From Rachycentron canadum (taxonomy: Eukaryota; Chordata; Actinopteri; Carangiformes; Rachycentridae): 64,000 nt of DNA. A model generated the notes under the pieces. The model made no database searches and was not told the DNA's origin. It saw nothing but the letters and a program-made list of their open reading frames with translations. The stretch spans positions 24,016,371 through 24,080,370 of the forward strand of contig CM076655.1 in NCBI GenBank assembly GCA_038496675.1, read 5' to 3'. Made by a program: the position numbers and the translations under genes. Positions 32,900 through 45,776 of the stretch are shown piece by piece. Within the stretch, counting starts at the first letter, position 1; each line of letters begins with the position of its first letter.

Positions 32900-33160
32900 T
32901 TATGTGATATTCTTAGATATGAGGTAGTGCAGCAGCAGGAAGGACATTAAAGTACTGTTTCCTCCCCGTGGCAGCATCAGCGGCGCCGAGGCCAAGCGTT
33001 GCTCCCTTGGATCCCCGGTGCCGTTCGGGACAGAATTGGCGTCCTGGATTTCCGAAACCACTCGCCGTCCCCTCTCACACGGGACGCAGGTGACCCTGCA
33101 AAGGTTGTCGTGGGTGATGAGCGAAGGGACTGAAAAATGGGCTCCTCTCTGGGAGGTGGA
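32900..33160. other. balanced unique stretch
   Basis: GC-moderate unique DNA between the pyrimidine tract and a CA repeat. A 102-codon minus-strand frame enters it from the CA repeat without a recognisable domain. Confidence 0.4.
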
Positions 33161-33165
33161 GGAGA

Positions 33166-33166
33166 A

Positions 33167-33197
<31 letters not shown>

Positions 33198-33209
33198 CGC
33201 ACACACACC
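33166..33209. repeat. (CA)n microsatellite, interrupted
   Basis: CA run with two CG interruptions. Confidence 0.95.
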
Positions 33210-33589
33210 GGGATATGAAATATTATCAGTTCTGTTGATTGAGCTTATTTGGGTCTCCTCGTGTTTCTGCAACGTCAGCCGTTCCTGTTCGGAGTGGGAT
33301 TTGATGACGGATAATAAACTGCACCTGCTAAATAAAGCTCCACCCTCCACCCCCCCCACCACCACCACCTTACCCCCTAATGGCAGGACAGTACATCTCA
33401 CCGTGCTTACCTCAAGGCTTTACAAACTGGACAGCTTTGCTAATTTAGCATGCTTTTTAAAGGTCGGGCGCTAATTTCAGAGGGTGGCGTTCAGTTCTGA
33501 CGTTCGCTGACCTCAGTGACCTGACTGTCTTCTCTTCGTCTCTGCTGTCAGCCACAGAGCGCACACACTCACACACACTCACACACACC

Positions 33590-33925
33590 CTGTTTACAAG
33601 ATATTTAATACCTGACAAGCGCCATTAACCATTTTTTTTAATGAACAGTATGTCATTAATTCAAACACTGTCAGGTAGAGTGCTAATTGGAACTTAAAAT
33701 GAAGCAACGCGTCATAAAATACGTTGACACTAGTTATTAACTTCCAACAATAATAAAAAGGCTCTGAAATGTGGCTGGTTGTAAATAAATTGAGGGAAAA
33801 GAGACACAGAAGACTGCACTTAATATTTACTCCTAATGAGCAACAGGGATTAAACTCCCAGAGAAATGAAAATGGCTTTTTGGCTTCATGTGATAATATA
33901 CATCTGTTTCATTTTTTATCCTCAT
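33590..33925. promoter_or_regulatory. candidate conserved noncoding block with 9-bp inverted repeat
   Basis: Unique AT-rich but not low-complexity DNA. TACCTGACA (33609-33617) is perfectly inverted as TGTCAGGTA (33669-33677). Between and around the arms are several ATTA/TAAT cores (CATTAACC, CATTAATTC, CTAATTGG). CAGGTA is the core preferred by ZEB/SIP1-type factors, and these favour paired sites. Regulatory function is inferred. Confidence 0.35.
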
Positions 33926-34156
33926 TCAAACAGGAAAAAAAGAAATAAAATCCTAACTTTACTGGACAAAATCGGCACAACAAAACAAGACAAGACGTCC
34001 AGCTGAATGAGGCCTGTGGAGCCGAGGCGGAGCCCGCCTCTCTGGAGGTGGAGGTTCCTGGAGCTGGAGAGATGCTGTGTGACGAAGACTGTATGTTTCA
34101 CATCAGAGAAAAATCAAACAAAACCTGAAAGTAAAGTTTCCGCGGTGAGAATTTTT

Positions 34157-34436
34157 GATGAAAACAGAACATAAAGCAGGGTGTGGCCTCGGAGCGTGGC
34201 TACCCTGTGACTGACAGCCTGTACCACACATGGCCACCTGCCCGAAGATCAGGATGGAGCACAGAGCAGGTCGGATCCACCCCTCACTCCTCCTCAGCTC
34301 CACCTTCTACCCCGACGTGGTTTCTTCTGGTTTCAAAAAATGTAAATGGTCGACTGACAAATTACAAAGTGGAGGCTTCAAAAATACGGGAGCTCGTATC
34401 GGTGACGTCACGGTCACGTGATGCTTGTGTGATTTT
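34157..34436 (+). mobile_element. family A interspersed repeat, copy 6 (3' half)
   Basis: Begins near ACATAAAGCAGGGTGTGGCC, then GTGACTGACAGCCTGTACCA, GAGCACAGAGCAGGTCGGAT, CACCCCTCACTCCTCCTCAG, TTACAAAGTGGAGGCTTCAA and GGTGACGTCACGG. The 5' half is missing. Family B copy 2 follows about 20 bp later. Confidence 0.85.
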
Positions 34437-34453
34437 CTGCAAGTTGTTCGGCC

Positions 34454-34566
34454 TCTAAATTAGACACTGATTGGCTGTAACACCTGCTGGAGCCAATAGG
34501 AGTGTCTGATATAGAGATGTGACTCTAGACATTACTAGCAAAGATGGAGGATAAGAATCGATGGAT
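34454..34566 (+). repeat. family B repeat, copy 2
   Basis: Direct-orientation match to 31501-31620. It lies just 3' of a family A 3' half, whereas copy 1 lies just 5' of a family A 5' fragment. Confidence 0.75.
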
Positions 34567-34569
34567 AAA

Positions 34570-35695
34570 CACACAGAAGTAAAGCAGCAATGCTCCAGTC
34601 AGAGGGTCAGACTGATCCAGATCTGAACCAGCTTCATTCACGTGTGTCCTGACTGAATTGAGTGTTTACACATGAACAATTCAGGGCTTGTCAGAAAGCA
34701 CTGATTCTCTAGTTTTTGCAGAAAAAATAACATGTCTCCATGTCAAACCATTACGGAGTAATAATGCTCTAAATGCGACATGATTTTTGGGAGACTATAT
34801 GTTTCCACCGGCTTCGTAGGGTTAATTTTCTCAAAGGATTTTAAAGCTTATGACAATTAATTCACTATATTCTTCAACTAAACTATCATCATCACAACCT
34901 TTACTTATACAGAGATAATGTGAATCTTAACTGTGGCAATGTAAAGTTGTTCATTTTAATGCTTTGTGATGCATTTTTCCCACTGTTAAACAAACTGCTA
35001 AACCCTGGCCCGGGTGTGAACGCACCCCTCGCTCCCGCAGGCTCTCGGCCAGTGAACATAAACATGTAGAACATGTATTTATAATGTGAGCCGGGAGCAG
35101 CTGAGAGCACGGAGCTTTCTGGAGCTCTGCCCTCGAGCTGCTGCAGACTCACCAGCAGCTTCTGCTCTGCTGCAGCTGCTCATCTGGCTCCTTTCATTTC
35201 TCCAATTTATCAATGTATCACAACTTTATCATCTAAGTTTTGTTTTTATACTGGAACATTTGCAAAGTAGCAAAAGTACAATTCTCGATCAACTTAAAGT
35301 CTTGAGGAGGTCACCAACGTTACGAATCCTCCTCTGCCTCTTTCTTCCAGCTAGTAAGCCATCAATTTAAGATACTGATGAGGATGTTGGAGCTCTGTCA
35401 TTGACTCACACCTCTCAGCCATGGAAGAATGAAATATCATCTGTCTGTATGGTCTAAACATCAGTATTGGAAGGTGCCTGTCCCATAAACAAACAGACTC
35501 AGAGACCCAGTTGGATCGGAGCGTCAGAGATGGCTCAGAGGCGCCTGCTGCTGCGTCTGCCTGCAAGTCGAGGAACAGGGCGAAGGCAACCGATTCATCC
35601 TGCTAATCTGGTGTAAGCAGAATGTAAACTTGCTGATGGTGACCTCAACAGCATCTGCTTGTGATGCATTTATGCTGTGATCTGGTCCCAGTAGG
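34570..35695. other. unannotated unique stretch
   Basis: AT-rich to about 34980, then balanced sequence. No gene or repeat family recognised. Confidence 0.45.
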
Positions 35696-35733
35696 GGAGG
35701 TGGGGTGGGGGGGTGTGTGTGTGTGTGTGTCTC
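35696..35733. repeat. G-rich / (GT)n microsatellite
   Basis: GGGGAGGTGGGGTGGGGGG followed by GT units. Confidence 0.9.
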
Positions 35734-35739
35734 TCAGCT

Positions 35740-38285
35740 CCCCGCTGACCTGCAGACCTTGATCAATGCTCCGGGCAATTCATAACAACACGCAGGCAGG
35801 TCATTACATGAGGGATACGACTGATGACAACAAACAAATCAGCAGCAGAGGTCAACAGGAAGCTATGTGCGTCGGCCGGGGACTGAGGTCAACGGTCCCA
35901 ACATTAGGGCAGAAAATAGTGAAAACTCTTTTCAGAGCAGGAGACATTTATTTACCTTCCTGCTTGAGTTTCATTTTCAGGTCAGTTTATGTCACATTTC
36001 TGCTTCCTCATCCCCAAAAATAAATCCTCCTCCCAATATGCCTTCGAACCCTCCACCAGACACAACACAGGAATCAAAGCCCGACTCCGGCAGATACAGT
36101 CTGAGCGGTAAAAAGAGGTGTGAAAGCTGGATTTGACACAGTTAAAGCTGCTGTTTTCTGGGAGGAACAGTATATACAGCACATACACAAAGAAAACTGA
36201 CTCCATAGGCTACAAGAGAAAGGTTGGAACATCAGATTTTCAAGTGCTTATCCCTAAAATCTATATATAAACAATATTTATGATTGTTTTTAGCAATACA
36301 GACATGTTTCTTGGCTCTTTTGGAAACCACGTTCCATTTATTTTATTGGTTTCTTTATTTTCTAAATAAAGACATTGCAATTTTTGGATTTGTATCTTTG
36401 ATTTTCCTTCTTTTTCTTTTAAATCTTGATTTTCAAAATCAGACACCACTGCAGACACCAGGGTTTAATCCTCTGGGTTTCTGAGTGGGAAGCCAGTGAG
36501 GGATCATATACTTCATTTGAGATTTTGATTGAATAAGAAATGATGTGCAGGAGCCTCATGACTTGGATTTTCATCGCTGTGTCTGCGAGAGCCGGCGTCG
36601 ACCTCAGAGTCTCCATGTTTGCACAACACCAGAGGATCCATGTCGGTTAAGCACAATGTCTCATTATTTAGGAGTAAAAGTCGTTAATTTTGCCAGAAAC
36701 ATTTAGTCTTGTCTCCGAACTTCCTGTAGAAATTATTTTACTGTTCGTCTGTCTCAAACTGTGACAGTGACAGGTTGTTTTTTTGTTTTAAAAAAAGTCT
36801 TGATGACCAAAATGTGACTTTATTTTGTCTTTTTCTGTTTCCTGTCTCTGGACTTCATCAATGGTGGCTCTATAAAAATGCTATTACCCATCATTTAGGA
36901 AAAGAAGTTATGACTTTGTAATAGCATTTCTTTATTTTTCTTGTCTCTCGATGTCCTGTGATGGCTCAAAAGAAATTACTGATGCGAAATCTTAAATACT
37001 ACTGTGATACACGGTGCCAGCTTGGTGACCGGGCTGCACAGAGGCCTGACCTCAAGTTCAACTACCCGGTCAACATCTTTGGGACCAGAGTTACCACGGC
37101 TACAAGTTACAGATTGTCCTCAAGGCTGTGAAGATGCTTTAAATACCACCGTGGCATCACCACTGCAATCATTCAACCATCTGAGGTTGTTAGAAATTGT
37201 GAACTCTCACAAGTTGCACCATCTCTACCATGCGTGCCACATGACATGATTATTATCTTATCACCAAACCTCAGTGTTGGACCTCACTAATGTCCCTGTG
37301 TCTGAATAGGATTAAATCCCTGCACATGTCTGTGTCTAATGATGAGGTGCCCACACAGCTTCTACCATTTATCTGTATCAGCCTGTTTATATTCACAGGC
37401 TGTCAAACACAAAGTATCAGTAATTAAAACTGCTGAATGATTGAGCTGTTTGAACATCAAATACATGATCTGATCTGGATCAAACAGAACCATTTCCTCT
37501 GCTGCTGAAAGATGAAATCAGAAAATAAATGAGAAAACTGGCACTACAGGGCAACAAATGTATGAAAATAAGTATTGTCATGGCAACAGTGGTAGCAGAG
37601 ACCACAGAGGTGATAACCTACTGTGATGGAGTGGATCACTCTGTCAGCCTGAGACCACATCTTTGATTATTGATGAGAAAACTTCATTGAAGCCGTTTAC
37701 CAGAATCGAACTGAGCTTCTTCTTCTTCTTTTTTTTACTTTATTTTGTCTGTCAGCATCATGTTGCCTCACTGTGTTCACGATATAATGAACACCCCAGA
37801 GACACAAACACACACACTCCTATAATAAAGTGAGCCTTTTGCCCTTTAGGAGCTGCCACAACGATCACACACTGATCCTCCCCTGGAACAAGTGGAACAA
37901 GGCTTCGTCCCTTCCTGATGTCTGATGATTCTCATTTACCTCCAGCGAGGCTTCGCTGACCTCAGGTCGAGTTCGTCTCACGCCGTGACTATATATACCA
38001 GCCTCCTGTCAGAGGACTCCACTATTTAAGGTTAAAACAAAAACAGCCTGGACTGTAAGTGAGACACAAGGCGTGTTTCACACTTCCTCTGCCCTTCATT
38101 TTCTTTATTCTCACTTATTAGGACAAGGCAAGCCAAGTCACTTCCTCCTGCGGGCGGAAATCATGGGCTGATGGGAAACAAACCTGATAATGTAGACGGG
38201 ATAACAGCACCCGGCAGTCTGAGGAGAACCAGACCTCAGTCTTCCAACCTGAACTACCACACAGGTCGTTTCTAGTAACACAACA
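35740..38285. other. unannotated unique stretch
   Basis: No gene or repeat family recognised with confidence. 37004-37249 has balanced composition and an 81-codon frame without a known domain. 37735-38100 also looks unique and less AT-rich. Otherwise AT-leaning DNA. Confidence 0.4.
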
Positions 38286-38289
38286 GTCT

Positions 38290-38438
38290 CCTAAAACAAT
38301 GCGGCGGGCACACCAGATGGTTACATTAATAAACATGAATTTTACCCAGAGTGCTATACCTACTTTTGTCGCCACAGTCACAGTAAAAACAGTCTTAGCT
38401 TGGTTAGGTTTAGGAAAAGACAATGATTTGGGGTGGAA
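38290..38438 (+). repeat. family G repeat, partial copy
   Basis: TTAGCTTGGTTAGGTTTAGG followed by AAAAGACAATGATTTGGG is the signature phrase of a fish interspersed repeat. A related phrase, reversed, lies at 44330-44380. The 5' limit is uncertain. Confidence 0.45.
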
Positions 38439-38439
38439 T

Positions 38440-38762
38440 CATAAACTGTATTTAAAAGTGGTTGGAAAAAGACGTCAGGTTTTATTTAAGTCTGTAGGAA
38501 AATGCCCCTACTTCTCCCTTGATTTATTAGCTCAGTAAGCATTTTCTTAATGGGTTTATGGTCTCAGTCTCTAGTTTCTTCTTCAATACAACATTTAGAG
38601 GAAAATAGACTATAAGGCAGGGTATGCATTAGGGCGTTGCTACAATCAATGGCACAATAGAGTACAAAGCAAAAAATCGAGATGGCCAACGACCAAATTT
38701 TAAACTTGAGGCTTCAAAACAGCAGTTCACAACAAAATGGGTGACATTACGGAGGGTTGCCA
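38440..38762 (+). mobile_element. family A interspersed repeat, copy 7
   Basis: Starts CATAAACTGTATTTAAAAGT, skips the CATCAGGGGGCGACTCC block by internal deletion, then continues AGTCTGTAGGAAAATGCCCC, TTATGGTCTCAGTCTCTAG, GAGGAAAATAGACTATAAGG, AATCGAGATGGCC and AATGGGTGACATTACGG. The GATTGACAGGC part is also shortened. Confidence 0.8.
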
Positions 38763-38769
38763 CTTCTGT

Positions 38770-41700
38770 TTAAATAAGCACGTCCTCAACTTTAGACATT
38801 TTTTGGAACAGGACAAACCTAAAAAACTGAAAAGAAAACTGAAGAGAAATAAAACCAACCAGCAAGAAAACTAAACAGTCCTAGGAGTTATGACCATCTT
38901 CGAATTAAGAAATAATCTGAAAACAGTTGTTTGCTATTTGACTTGATAATGTAATTGTTTTCAGATTTTTGCACATTAATGTTGACCTGACCTCAGATAA
39001 AGCTTCACTTTTGGGGAGATCAGCTTCAGGTGAAACTGACTCAAGTGTCTGCAGTTGTTCAGAATACTAAACACGCTCCATCCTGTGTCTGTTTCGGTCG
39101 CGCTGAGGTAGAACTGCAGGGTAGAAAAGGTGTAAAGTGCTTCATCTGCAGATGTGATCCCCTGATCAATACGTGGATCCAGCAAATGTCAATACGCCCG
39201 TGTTTTTCTGCTCCAGTGATTTAAGCAACATAAAGATTAAAAAAATTCAGTGTGTGGAAGAGTTTCACTCGGCCCCTCAGGCTGCTGCTGCTGCGTAACA
39301 CCTGCCTCATCTGCCATTTTTTATAGATCCGATAGATCATTAAAACCATCATCACCTGACCTCCTCATACACTCCCAGAGCTACTTAATGCAAAACACTT
39401 TTGCCTCTGGATGTTTAAGTCCATAAACACATCGCGCTGCAAAACATGTCCACCTCGAGCAAGGACGCAACTTCCATCTCAACTCAGGAGGAGACGTCCA
39501 CTGGGAACTGAACAAGACAAACATAATCTTCTGAAGTGAATATTGTACATGTATAATGTACTGAAGATACAGTATAACCCACTGGCAAACAGTATGGCAT
39601 GGGAATGTCATTGTGTATGAGAATGTTTAGATAGACAGATAGATGGTAGATCTGGGAATTATTTTGTGGATCATGAAATTTTTAGATTATTTTCAATACA
39701 ATATTTAATGCATGAATGGATGCATTTCACACTGAAATAAAATACATGGTAGTAGCCTCCGTATAGTTGCCATTCTGAGAGAGCAGTCTCAGATATCTGT
39801 ATAATGAGCCACTTCAAGAAAAAGCCACATAAGAGCTTTAATATTAGCATGCTAATAGCAGGTCATATACAGTATTTACATTTTGATGTCAAATTAAAAT
39901 TTGGTCACTTTGGTTTGGAGACATCTGTCAGCTTGAGTATTGCATTACATAAAATGTCAGAAGACAATCAAACTCCCTAGGGGGAAAAAAAAAAAAAAAT
40001 CCATCATTCTCCATCTAGAGGCTGAAAATATCCAACGTTTGGTTTCAAATGTTTTCATTTAGTCTAAAAAACAACATGAATGGACATAATGGAGATTTCT
40101 GCTTTATTCTTCTTTGTATCAAAATACATATGCTTTAAGACGGACTCATATATTCCACAGACGCCTCTGAAAAGGTCACTGTATATACGCAATAAATGGT
40201 TATGCAATTTTATCCAGTCTCTGCGTGTTTAAGAGCAAGAATCAGAGTTAAATTAAGATGCTGACATGTCTTTTCTACAGTGCATCAATCTGACACTGAG
40301 CACCTCAGCAGCTGATATTTTCTGCTGTTAAAACACGCTGAATGTTTTTCTGACCTTTTGATACATGCAGCTATTACTCATTAGAGTGAAATGTTGTTTC
40401 TGATTCACAAATGGTGGCTGCTTTCCTTTATACTGATCAATTCACTGGTTAAAAAAAAAAAAAAAAAGGACTTTTCATATCCCTGTTGTGTGTCGTGTTA
40501 TTAATATTTCTGTAGATACAAATGAAATGGGTCAAAGCACCAAAAGAAAACACGCAGATATTTCCCTTTTATCCACGTCCTCATATACACAGAGAATGTG
40601 GCTTAAATAAACAATATTGAATCAGGATCGACTGTTTTATCCTCCGAGTGACGATGGGAGTTTGTTTCACTGATGACTGTCGTTCTGAGGACAGAGGTCT
40701 GACACCTCAAGGGAAATTAAAGCTGCTTTATATTCATGATGTCAGGGCCACTGGGCCACCGTACACAATCACACAAAATCCAGTTCAAATCTGGAATTAC
40801 TGTAAATTTTATATAAGCCTGTTTTGTATGGATGGTGGTTAGGAGACAAAAATACAGAGACCAGATCTGAAAAACCTCTGTCTAAGTGACATACATGAAG
40901 CTAGTTAGCTTGGGTGTGACTAGCTAGCACTAGCACTTAAACACTTCAATTCAACTTGCCATTGCACAGGCCTCGAACCCTTAGCTTCTTTCTGTTTGTT
41001 GACCTGTGTATTAGCTTTACTAATGCAATGGTTCTTATCACATCCTTGTAATTTGTTTGTTGTTTATTTGTGGTTAAAAATCAGAATGTCTGTGACTGAC
41101 TTGCTGAGTGAGCGACAAGAGTTGTTTAATCAAGTTACACCATTGTTAAGATGAATGCACACTAATGGACGAACACAAGAACATCCATCTTTGGACGAGG
41201 TTGTTTTGTAACATGTTTTTGTCTTCAGTTGTGTTGAGTATTTTCACATTGTCAAATTGATGAGGATCTAATTTGATTTGAATTGTGATTTTCTTGATCT
41301 TGAGCTTTGAGCTGTCAGGGCTACCGTACATATACAGTGCAGATACTACAGCAGAATGAGGAGACTGATGTAATTTGGACTTTTTCCAACTCAGCTACTG
41401 TGACATGAACATCCTATTAAAATGCTAAATGCTGCTGTTTCCTTTATGGTAATAACCTATCGTACGAAACATATTAATGCACATTAGCATACAGAAATTA
41501 CCACATTTGAACTGATGATCCTTCTCACAATATCCACTTTTGCTTATTTTTGCGTATTTGTTTTCTGTGTTTTATTTCTGGCATTCAGTTCTTTGGTTCT
41601 TGAACAAGTTTTTACAAACCTGATGATTTTCATGGAAATAAACTGGAGCCAATGGCTGCTGTGAGATTGGAAATCAATCTACAAACTGATGGTTTGATTT

Positions 41701-42050
41701 GGCAGTCTGCAGTGGCGTCTGATGACTTAAGAAACATATTTCATTACTCGTTCCACCTCCAGATTGCAGGCACGGAGTTGAGATTCTCCCCCTGTCAGTG
41801 TCAATATTGTCATAAAACAAGTGCTGACTGAAAAACAGATTTACTGCTCCTCCTCCAGAGAGCGTTTTGTGAGAAGAAATAAAAGAAAGAGCTGAGGATG
41901 TCACACCAAAATAATCTAATCCTTTAAGCATGGGAGAAATATTGTGACAAAATGATGAAAAGAAATAAATAAAACAGCTGAGGATATATATTTTTCTTCT
42001 GTTGCATGTTGACAACCGCCAGCACAACAACATCACCTCGGGCCACAACA
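38770..42050. other. unannotated AT-rich stretch
   Basis: Long, mostly unique AT-rich stretch. Poly-A runs lie at about 39985-39999 and 40451-40467. Short TAGC-rich palindromic phrases resembling family F arms occur near 39843-39862 and 40900-40940, but no complete element does. The 40970 region has a B-box-like phrase on the minus strand. No gene recognised. Confidence 0.4.
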
Positions 42051-42054
42051 ATCA

Positions 42055-42600
42055 GCAAAAAAAAAAAAAAGAGACTCTCTAAATGAAAGAAAGACGAGAC
42101 TGAGAGGAAGAGAGAGCGGGGATGAAATGGAGACAGCGCGACAAATAGGAAGCGAGAGATAACAGGTAAAAAAATTAACAGGAGAGTGATGTAAAGTGAA
42201 GTCTGGAGGCCGACATCTGTCACTGCCATTTAAACCTTTTTACCAAACCTTATCAGGAAGAGTCGGGAAATGAGACATCCAGCAATCCCTGCTTTGTCCC
42301 TGTCAGACCACCGCGACCAGGACGCCGTCAGGGCGACAAGTGGCGGCCCGTGATGAATAAAACATCACTGCTTCTGCTGAAAAACTTCTGAGCCGTGACT
42401 CAGTGGAAATGCTGGGTTGTGCGTCACTTGGGTGATGGCTCTGGACGGTTTGGAGCAAAGTACAGTACAGACTCACTTGACATTTGCTTCACTGTGTAGT
42501 GAATTCTTCCAATCCTGCTCAGTCAAATGAGTCTTTAAATATTTTGTACTTGTTTGTTTCCTCAGAGGAGAGGAAGGTGCATTTATTTTTAATACACAGC
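42055..42600. other. unannotated stretch
   Basis: Poly-A at 42057-42070, then purine-rich and balanced unique DNA. No feature recognised. Confidence 0.4.
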
Positions 42601-42602
42601 AC

Positions 42603-42930
42603 CATAGACTGCATATAAAAATGGATGTAGACTCTGGGTCTGAGAAGCAGTGCCTAAACCATGACAATGACATTCAGGGGGCGACTCCACTGGTTGTAAA
42701 AATAAGTCATATAGTATTGAAGTCTACATGAAAATATCCCTACTTTTCATTTGATCTATTACCTCAGTGAGTTTGTGGTTTCAGTCTCTAGCTTCAAGTC
42801 TTCTTCAGTACAACATTAACCATTTAGAGGAAAATTAGGGCGTGGCTACTGTGTGATTGACAGACTGTACCAAACACTGCCTGACAATCAGGATAGAGGA
42901 CAGAGCAGGTCAGACCCACCCCTACTTTGA
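42603..42930 (+). mobile_element. family A interspersed repeat, copy 8
   Basis: Best-preserved 5' end: CATAGACTGCATATAAAAAT, then GTAGACTCTGGGTCTGAGAA, CAGGGGGCGACTCCACTGG, TAGTATTGAAGTCTACATGA, GAGGAAAATTAGGGCGTGGC, GTGTGATTGACAGACTGTAC and ACAGAGCAGGTCAGACCCAC. It stops before the 3' quarter. Confidence 0.85.
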
Positions 42931-43052
42931 AAACTTAGGACTAGTTAACATGAAGCAAGTTTAATAATCTGTTGTAAACAATGTTTTTTTTTTTTTTTTA
43001 AATCTTGTGACTGATAAGATTATTTAACTTGAATTATTTGAAAAAAAAAAAA

Positions 43053-43449
43053 NNNNNNNNNNNNNNNNNNNNNNNNNNNNNNNNNNNNNNNNNNNNNNNN
43101 NNNNNNNNNNNNNNNNNNNNNNNNNNNNNNNNNNNNNNNNNNNNNNNNNNNNNNNNNNNNNNNNNNNNNNNNNNNNNNNNNNNNNNNNNNNNNNNNNNNN
43201 NNNNNNNNNNNNNNNNNNNNNNNNNNNNNNNNNNNNNNNNNNNNNNNNNNNNNNNNNNNNNNNNNNNNNNNNNNNNNNNNNNNNNNNNNNNNNNNNNNNN
43301 NNNNNNNNNNNNNNNNNNNNNNNNNNNNNNNNNNNNNNNNNNNNNNNNNNNNNNNNNNNNNNNNNNNNNNNNNNNNNNNNNNNNNNNNNNNNNNNNNNNN
43401 NNNNNNNNNNNNNNNNNNNNNNNNNNNNNNNNNNNNNNNNNNNNNNNNN
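43053..43449. other. assembly gap 3 (397 N)
   Basis: Run of N entered from poly-A (43041-43052) and left through a (TA)n run, so simple-sequence DNA probably fills part of it. Confidence 0.99.

Positions 43450-43482
<33 letters not shown>
43450..43482. repeat. (TA)n microsatellite
   Basis: Perfect TA run abutting gap 3; true length unknown. Confidence 0.97.
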
Positions 43483-43486
<4 letters not shown>

Positions 43487-43489
43487 TAA

Positions 43490-44090
43490 CAGACATCACA
43501 TACATGTATCTATGAGTAAATGCTTGAATTGGCCTGGCAGTAACATCAGAAACGAGTTAAAGTGGAAACTGAATGAGCTTTAATCCAGACGTAATGTGAT
43601 AGATGTCAAGCAAACATGAAGATTCAAACCTGGAAATGTTTTGTTTATAGAGCTGAATGGATTTGTGCTTCAGTGAGTTTCACTTCAAAAGGTGATTTTC
43701 TTACCCAGTCTGTACATAGTAGCAATAAAAAACTCTAAATCAGTGCATTCACAATCACACACACGCAGAGACAGAGGTCTCAGTACTCATCAGTTGAAGG
43801 CTGCGACAGTTTTTGACAATTCTAACGAAAATTATTCATTTATCTGCTTCACATCTCGCTGATGCAACCTGGAGAAAGACGAGTTCAAAGGATGTTGTCA
43901 GAATGACAACAAAAAGAGAAAAAAAAAAAAAACAGGCTGGAGACTGAGGGGAATAATTCAGTGTTAGAGACGTCACACTTACAAAACTCATCAGTTGCTG
44001 CTTTTCTGGAGGTTTTTTTTCTTTTTTTCTATAAGAGAGAAAAACAACGAGGTTTAAGGAAAGTTACTGTCCAGGAATTCAGATTGGAGA
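43490..44090. other. unannotated unique stretch
   Basis: Poly-A at about 43919-43932 and a poly-T patch near 44012-44028. No feature recognised. Confidence 0.4.
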
Positions 44091-44094
44091 CAGT

Positions 44095-44400
44095 TAAAAA
44101 ACGGAGCCCATGAGTTATTATGGCCCATAGTTAGGCCTTGTTGCTAGGCGACACCTAGTGGCCGTAGTAACGATGACAGGGGCGAAGGGAAAAGTGCGGT
44201 GACGTAGTTTATCGAACGACAAAGTCGACATCACGAGGAGGTTGCTGGTGGATGGATGGGTCAACAGGACTAGGACACCGTAGTAGCAGTTTATGTTGTT
44301 TCTACTGAGGAAGTTCTTATTTTAACCCAAACCACCATCTTTTCCTCCCAACCAAACCATGACTGTTATTATAGTAACCACACCGACCATCTCCACCATA
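44095..44400 (-). repeat. family G interspersed repeat
   Basis: On the minus strand it opens GGTTGGGAGGAAAAGATGGT, continues GGTTTGGGTTAAAATAAG, and later GGCCACTAGGTGTCGCCTAG. The first part is the fish-repeat phrase that also occurs at 38390-38435. Noncoding. Class not assigned. Confidence 0.5.
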
Positions 44401-44404
44401 TCCT

Positions 44405-45770
44405 ATGAGTCATATCAGAGGAATGAAGAAAACTACCTGCATCTGGTGGGAGGAGTGGTTGTTCAACAGGGACTATAAATGCATGTGTATGTGATAATAA
44501 AGTTCACTAGTAATTGGCATTGATCCTGTTTGTATAATAACAGTAAAGACTAGACTGTACATCATTAGTTCATCATATGGACCCAGTGTGAGTTATAGCA
44601 CTCTGGGTTAACATGCATGGGTGGTAGAGCATGCTGACTGACAGCTCATTAAAGGAGATGGAGATCAGCTGCCTATCCTCCTTCCTGCACCAGGACACTT
44701 ATAATTAACCGCGGACTGGATCCACACTTGTGCCTGAGAGTCTTCCTTAGCTTAGCTTCCTTAGATTGATCCTCGTCTTTATCAAAGTTCTCACAACCAC
44801 ATCACACCCAAAACGAGGACACAAGACCTTTGTTTAATCTGAAAATCTCATTTAAAAGATGAGATTTGTTGAGCTTCATGGTCCATTCCTGACTCTGAAA
44901 CCAGCAGCAACCAAGGTTCATTTATTTAATCAAAATCAGTTTTGTGTGAAGGACCTGACAAATGGGCACACACAAAAGAGCATCAACCCATCATCGACCC
45001 ACTGGGACGAGACTTTCCATCATTAGTATTTCATTAGTTTTGATACCAGTCTGGTCATAAAATCAGTATTTTTGTTCTGAAGTTTTGAATATGAGAGATG
45101 TGATCCAGTCGTGTAGGAGACAATGGTTGTTTGTTCTTTTCTTATTTGTATGAGGGACCAACATGATTCATACAGTGATGAGTAGTAGGGATGGTTCAAG
45201 CACTTTGTTTTTGTGTTAAAGCTCTCAAATTTTGACACAGACTATTGTTATTTGGCTACTAGAAATAGCAATGTTTCCAACTTCTCCAACTGAATCACAT
45301 AATTCATTAACTAACTACTAAACCTGTCCCACCGCTAGGGTACACTGGAAAAATGGAGAATTAAAAATTCAACACAAATTATACATCTAAGTAGGTCTAT
45401 TTCACATGTGCCAACACTTTACCATCTCCCTGCGGTTCACGAAGAACTTGACTTTTAAATCGCCATGATTGTAATTAACAACAATTAACTGTTGTTGAAA
45501 CTTTAAGATTGATGTGTGTGTGTAGGCTCAACCATCCCCACCCCTGCCAGCCATTGTTTACAGCTGATGGGTTGAAATTAGCACAGATGAAATGCCTCGT
45601 GTTTTAATGATGAGGTTACTCTCTAGTCTAATACGAGTTACATCACTCTAGCTTTCAATGGTATCACCACCAATCAAAAATATATTTATTTAGCTGTAAA
45701 ATCTGCAAATCTGCATGCATGAAATTTATCATGAGTCTAAGATCATCCTTTATTATTATTAAAACACTTC
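44405..45770. other. unannotated unique stretch
   Basis: AT-leaning DNA. No gene or repeat family recognised. Confidence 0.45.
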
Positions 45771-45776
45771 GTCCTT

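Noticed and set aside
32917..32930. let-7-like TGAGGTAGT
   Set aside because: Matches only the first nine bases of the mature sequence and I see no pairing arm for a precursor hairpin.
37004..37249. 81-codon frame as a transposase relic
   Set aside because: A faint resemblance to transposon-type sequence could not be tied to any motif; left unannotated.
43020..43505. Lys/Ile-Tyr-rich frames across gap 3
   Set aside because: Artefacts of poly-A, N and (TA)n.
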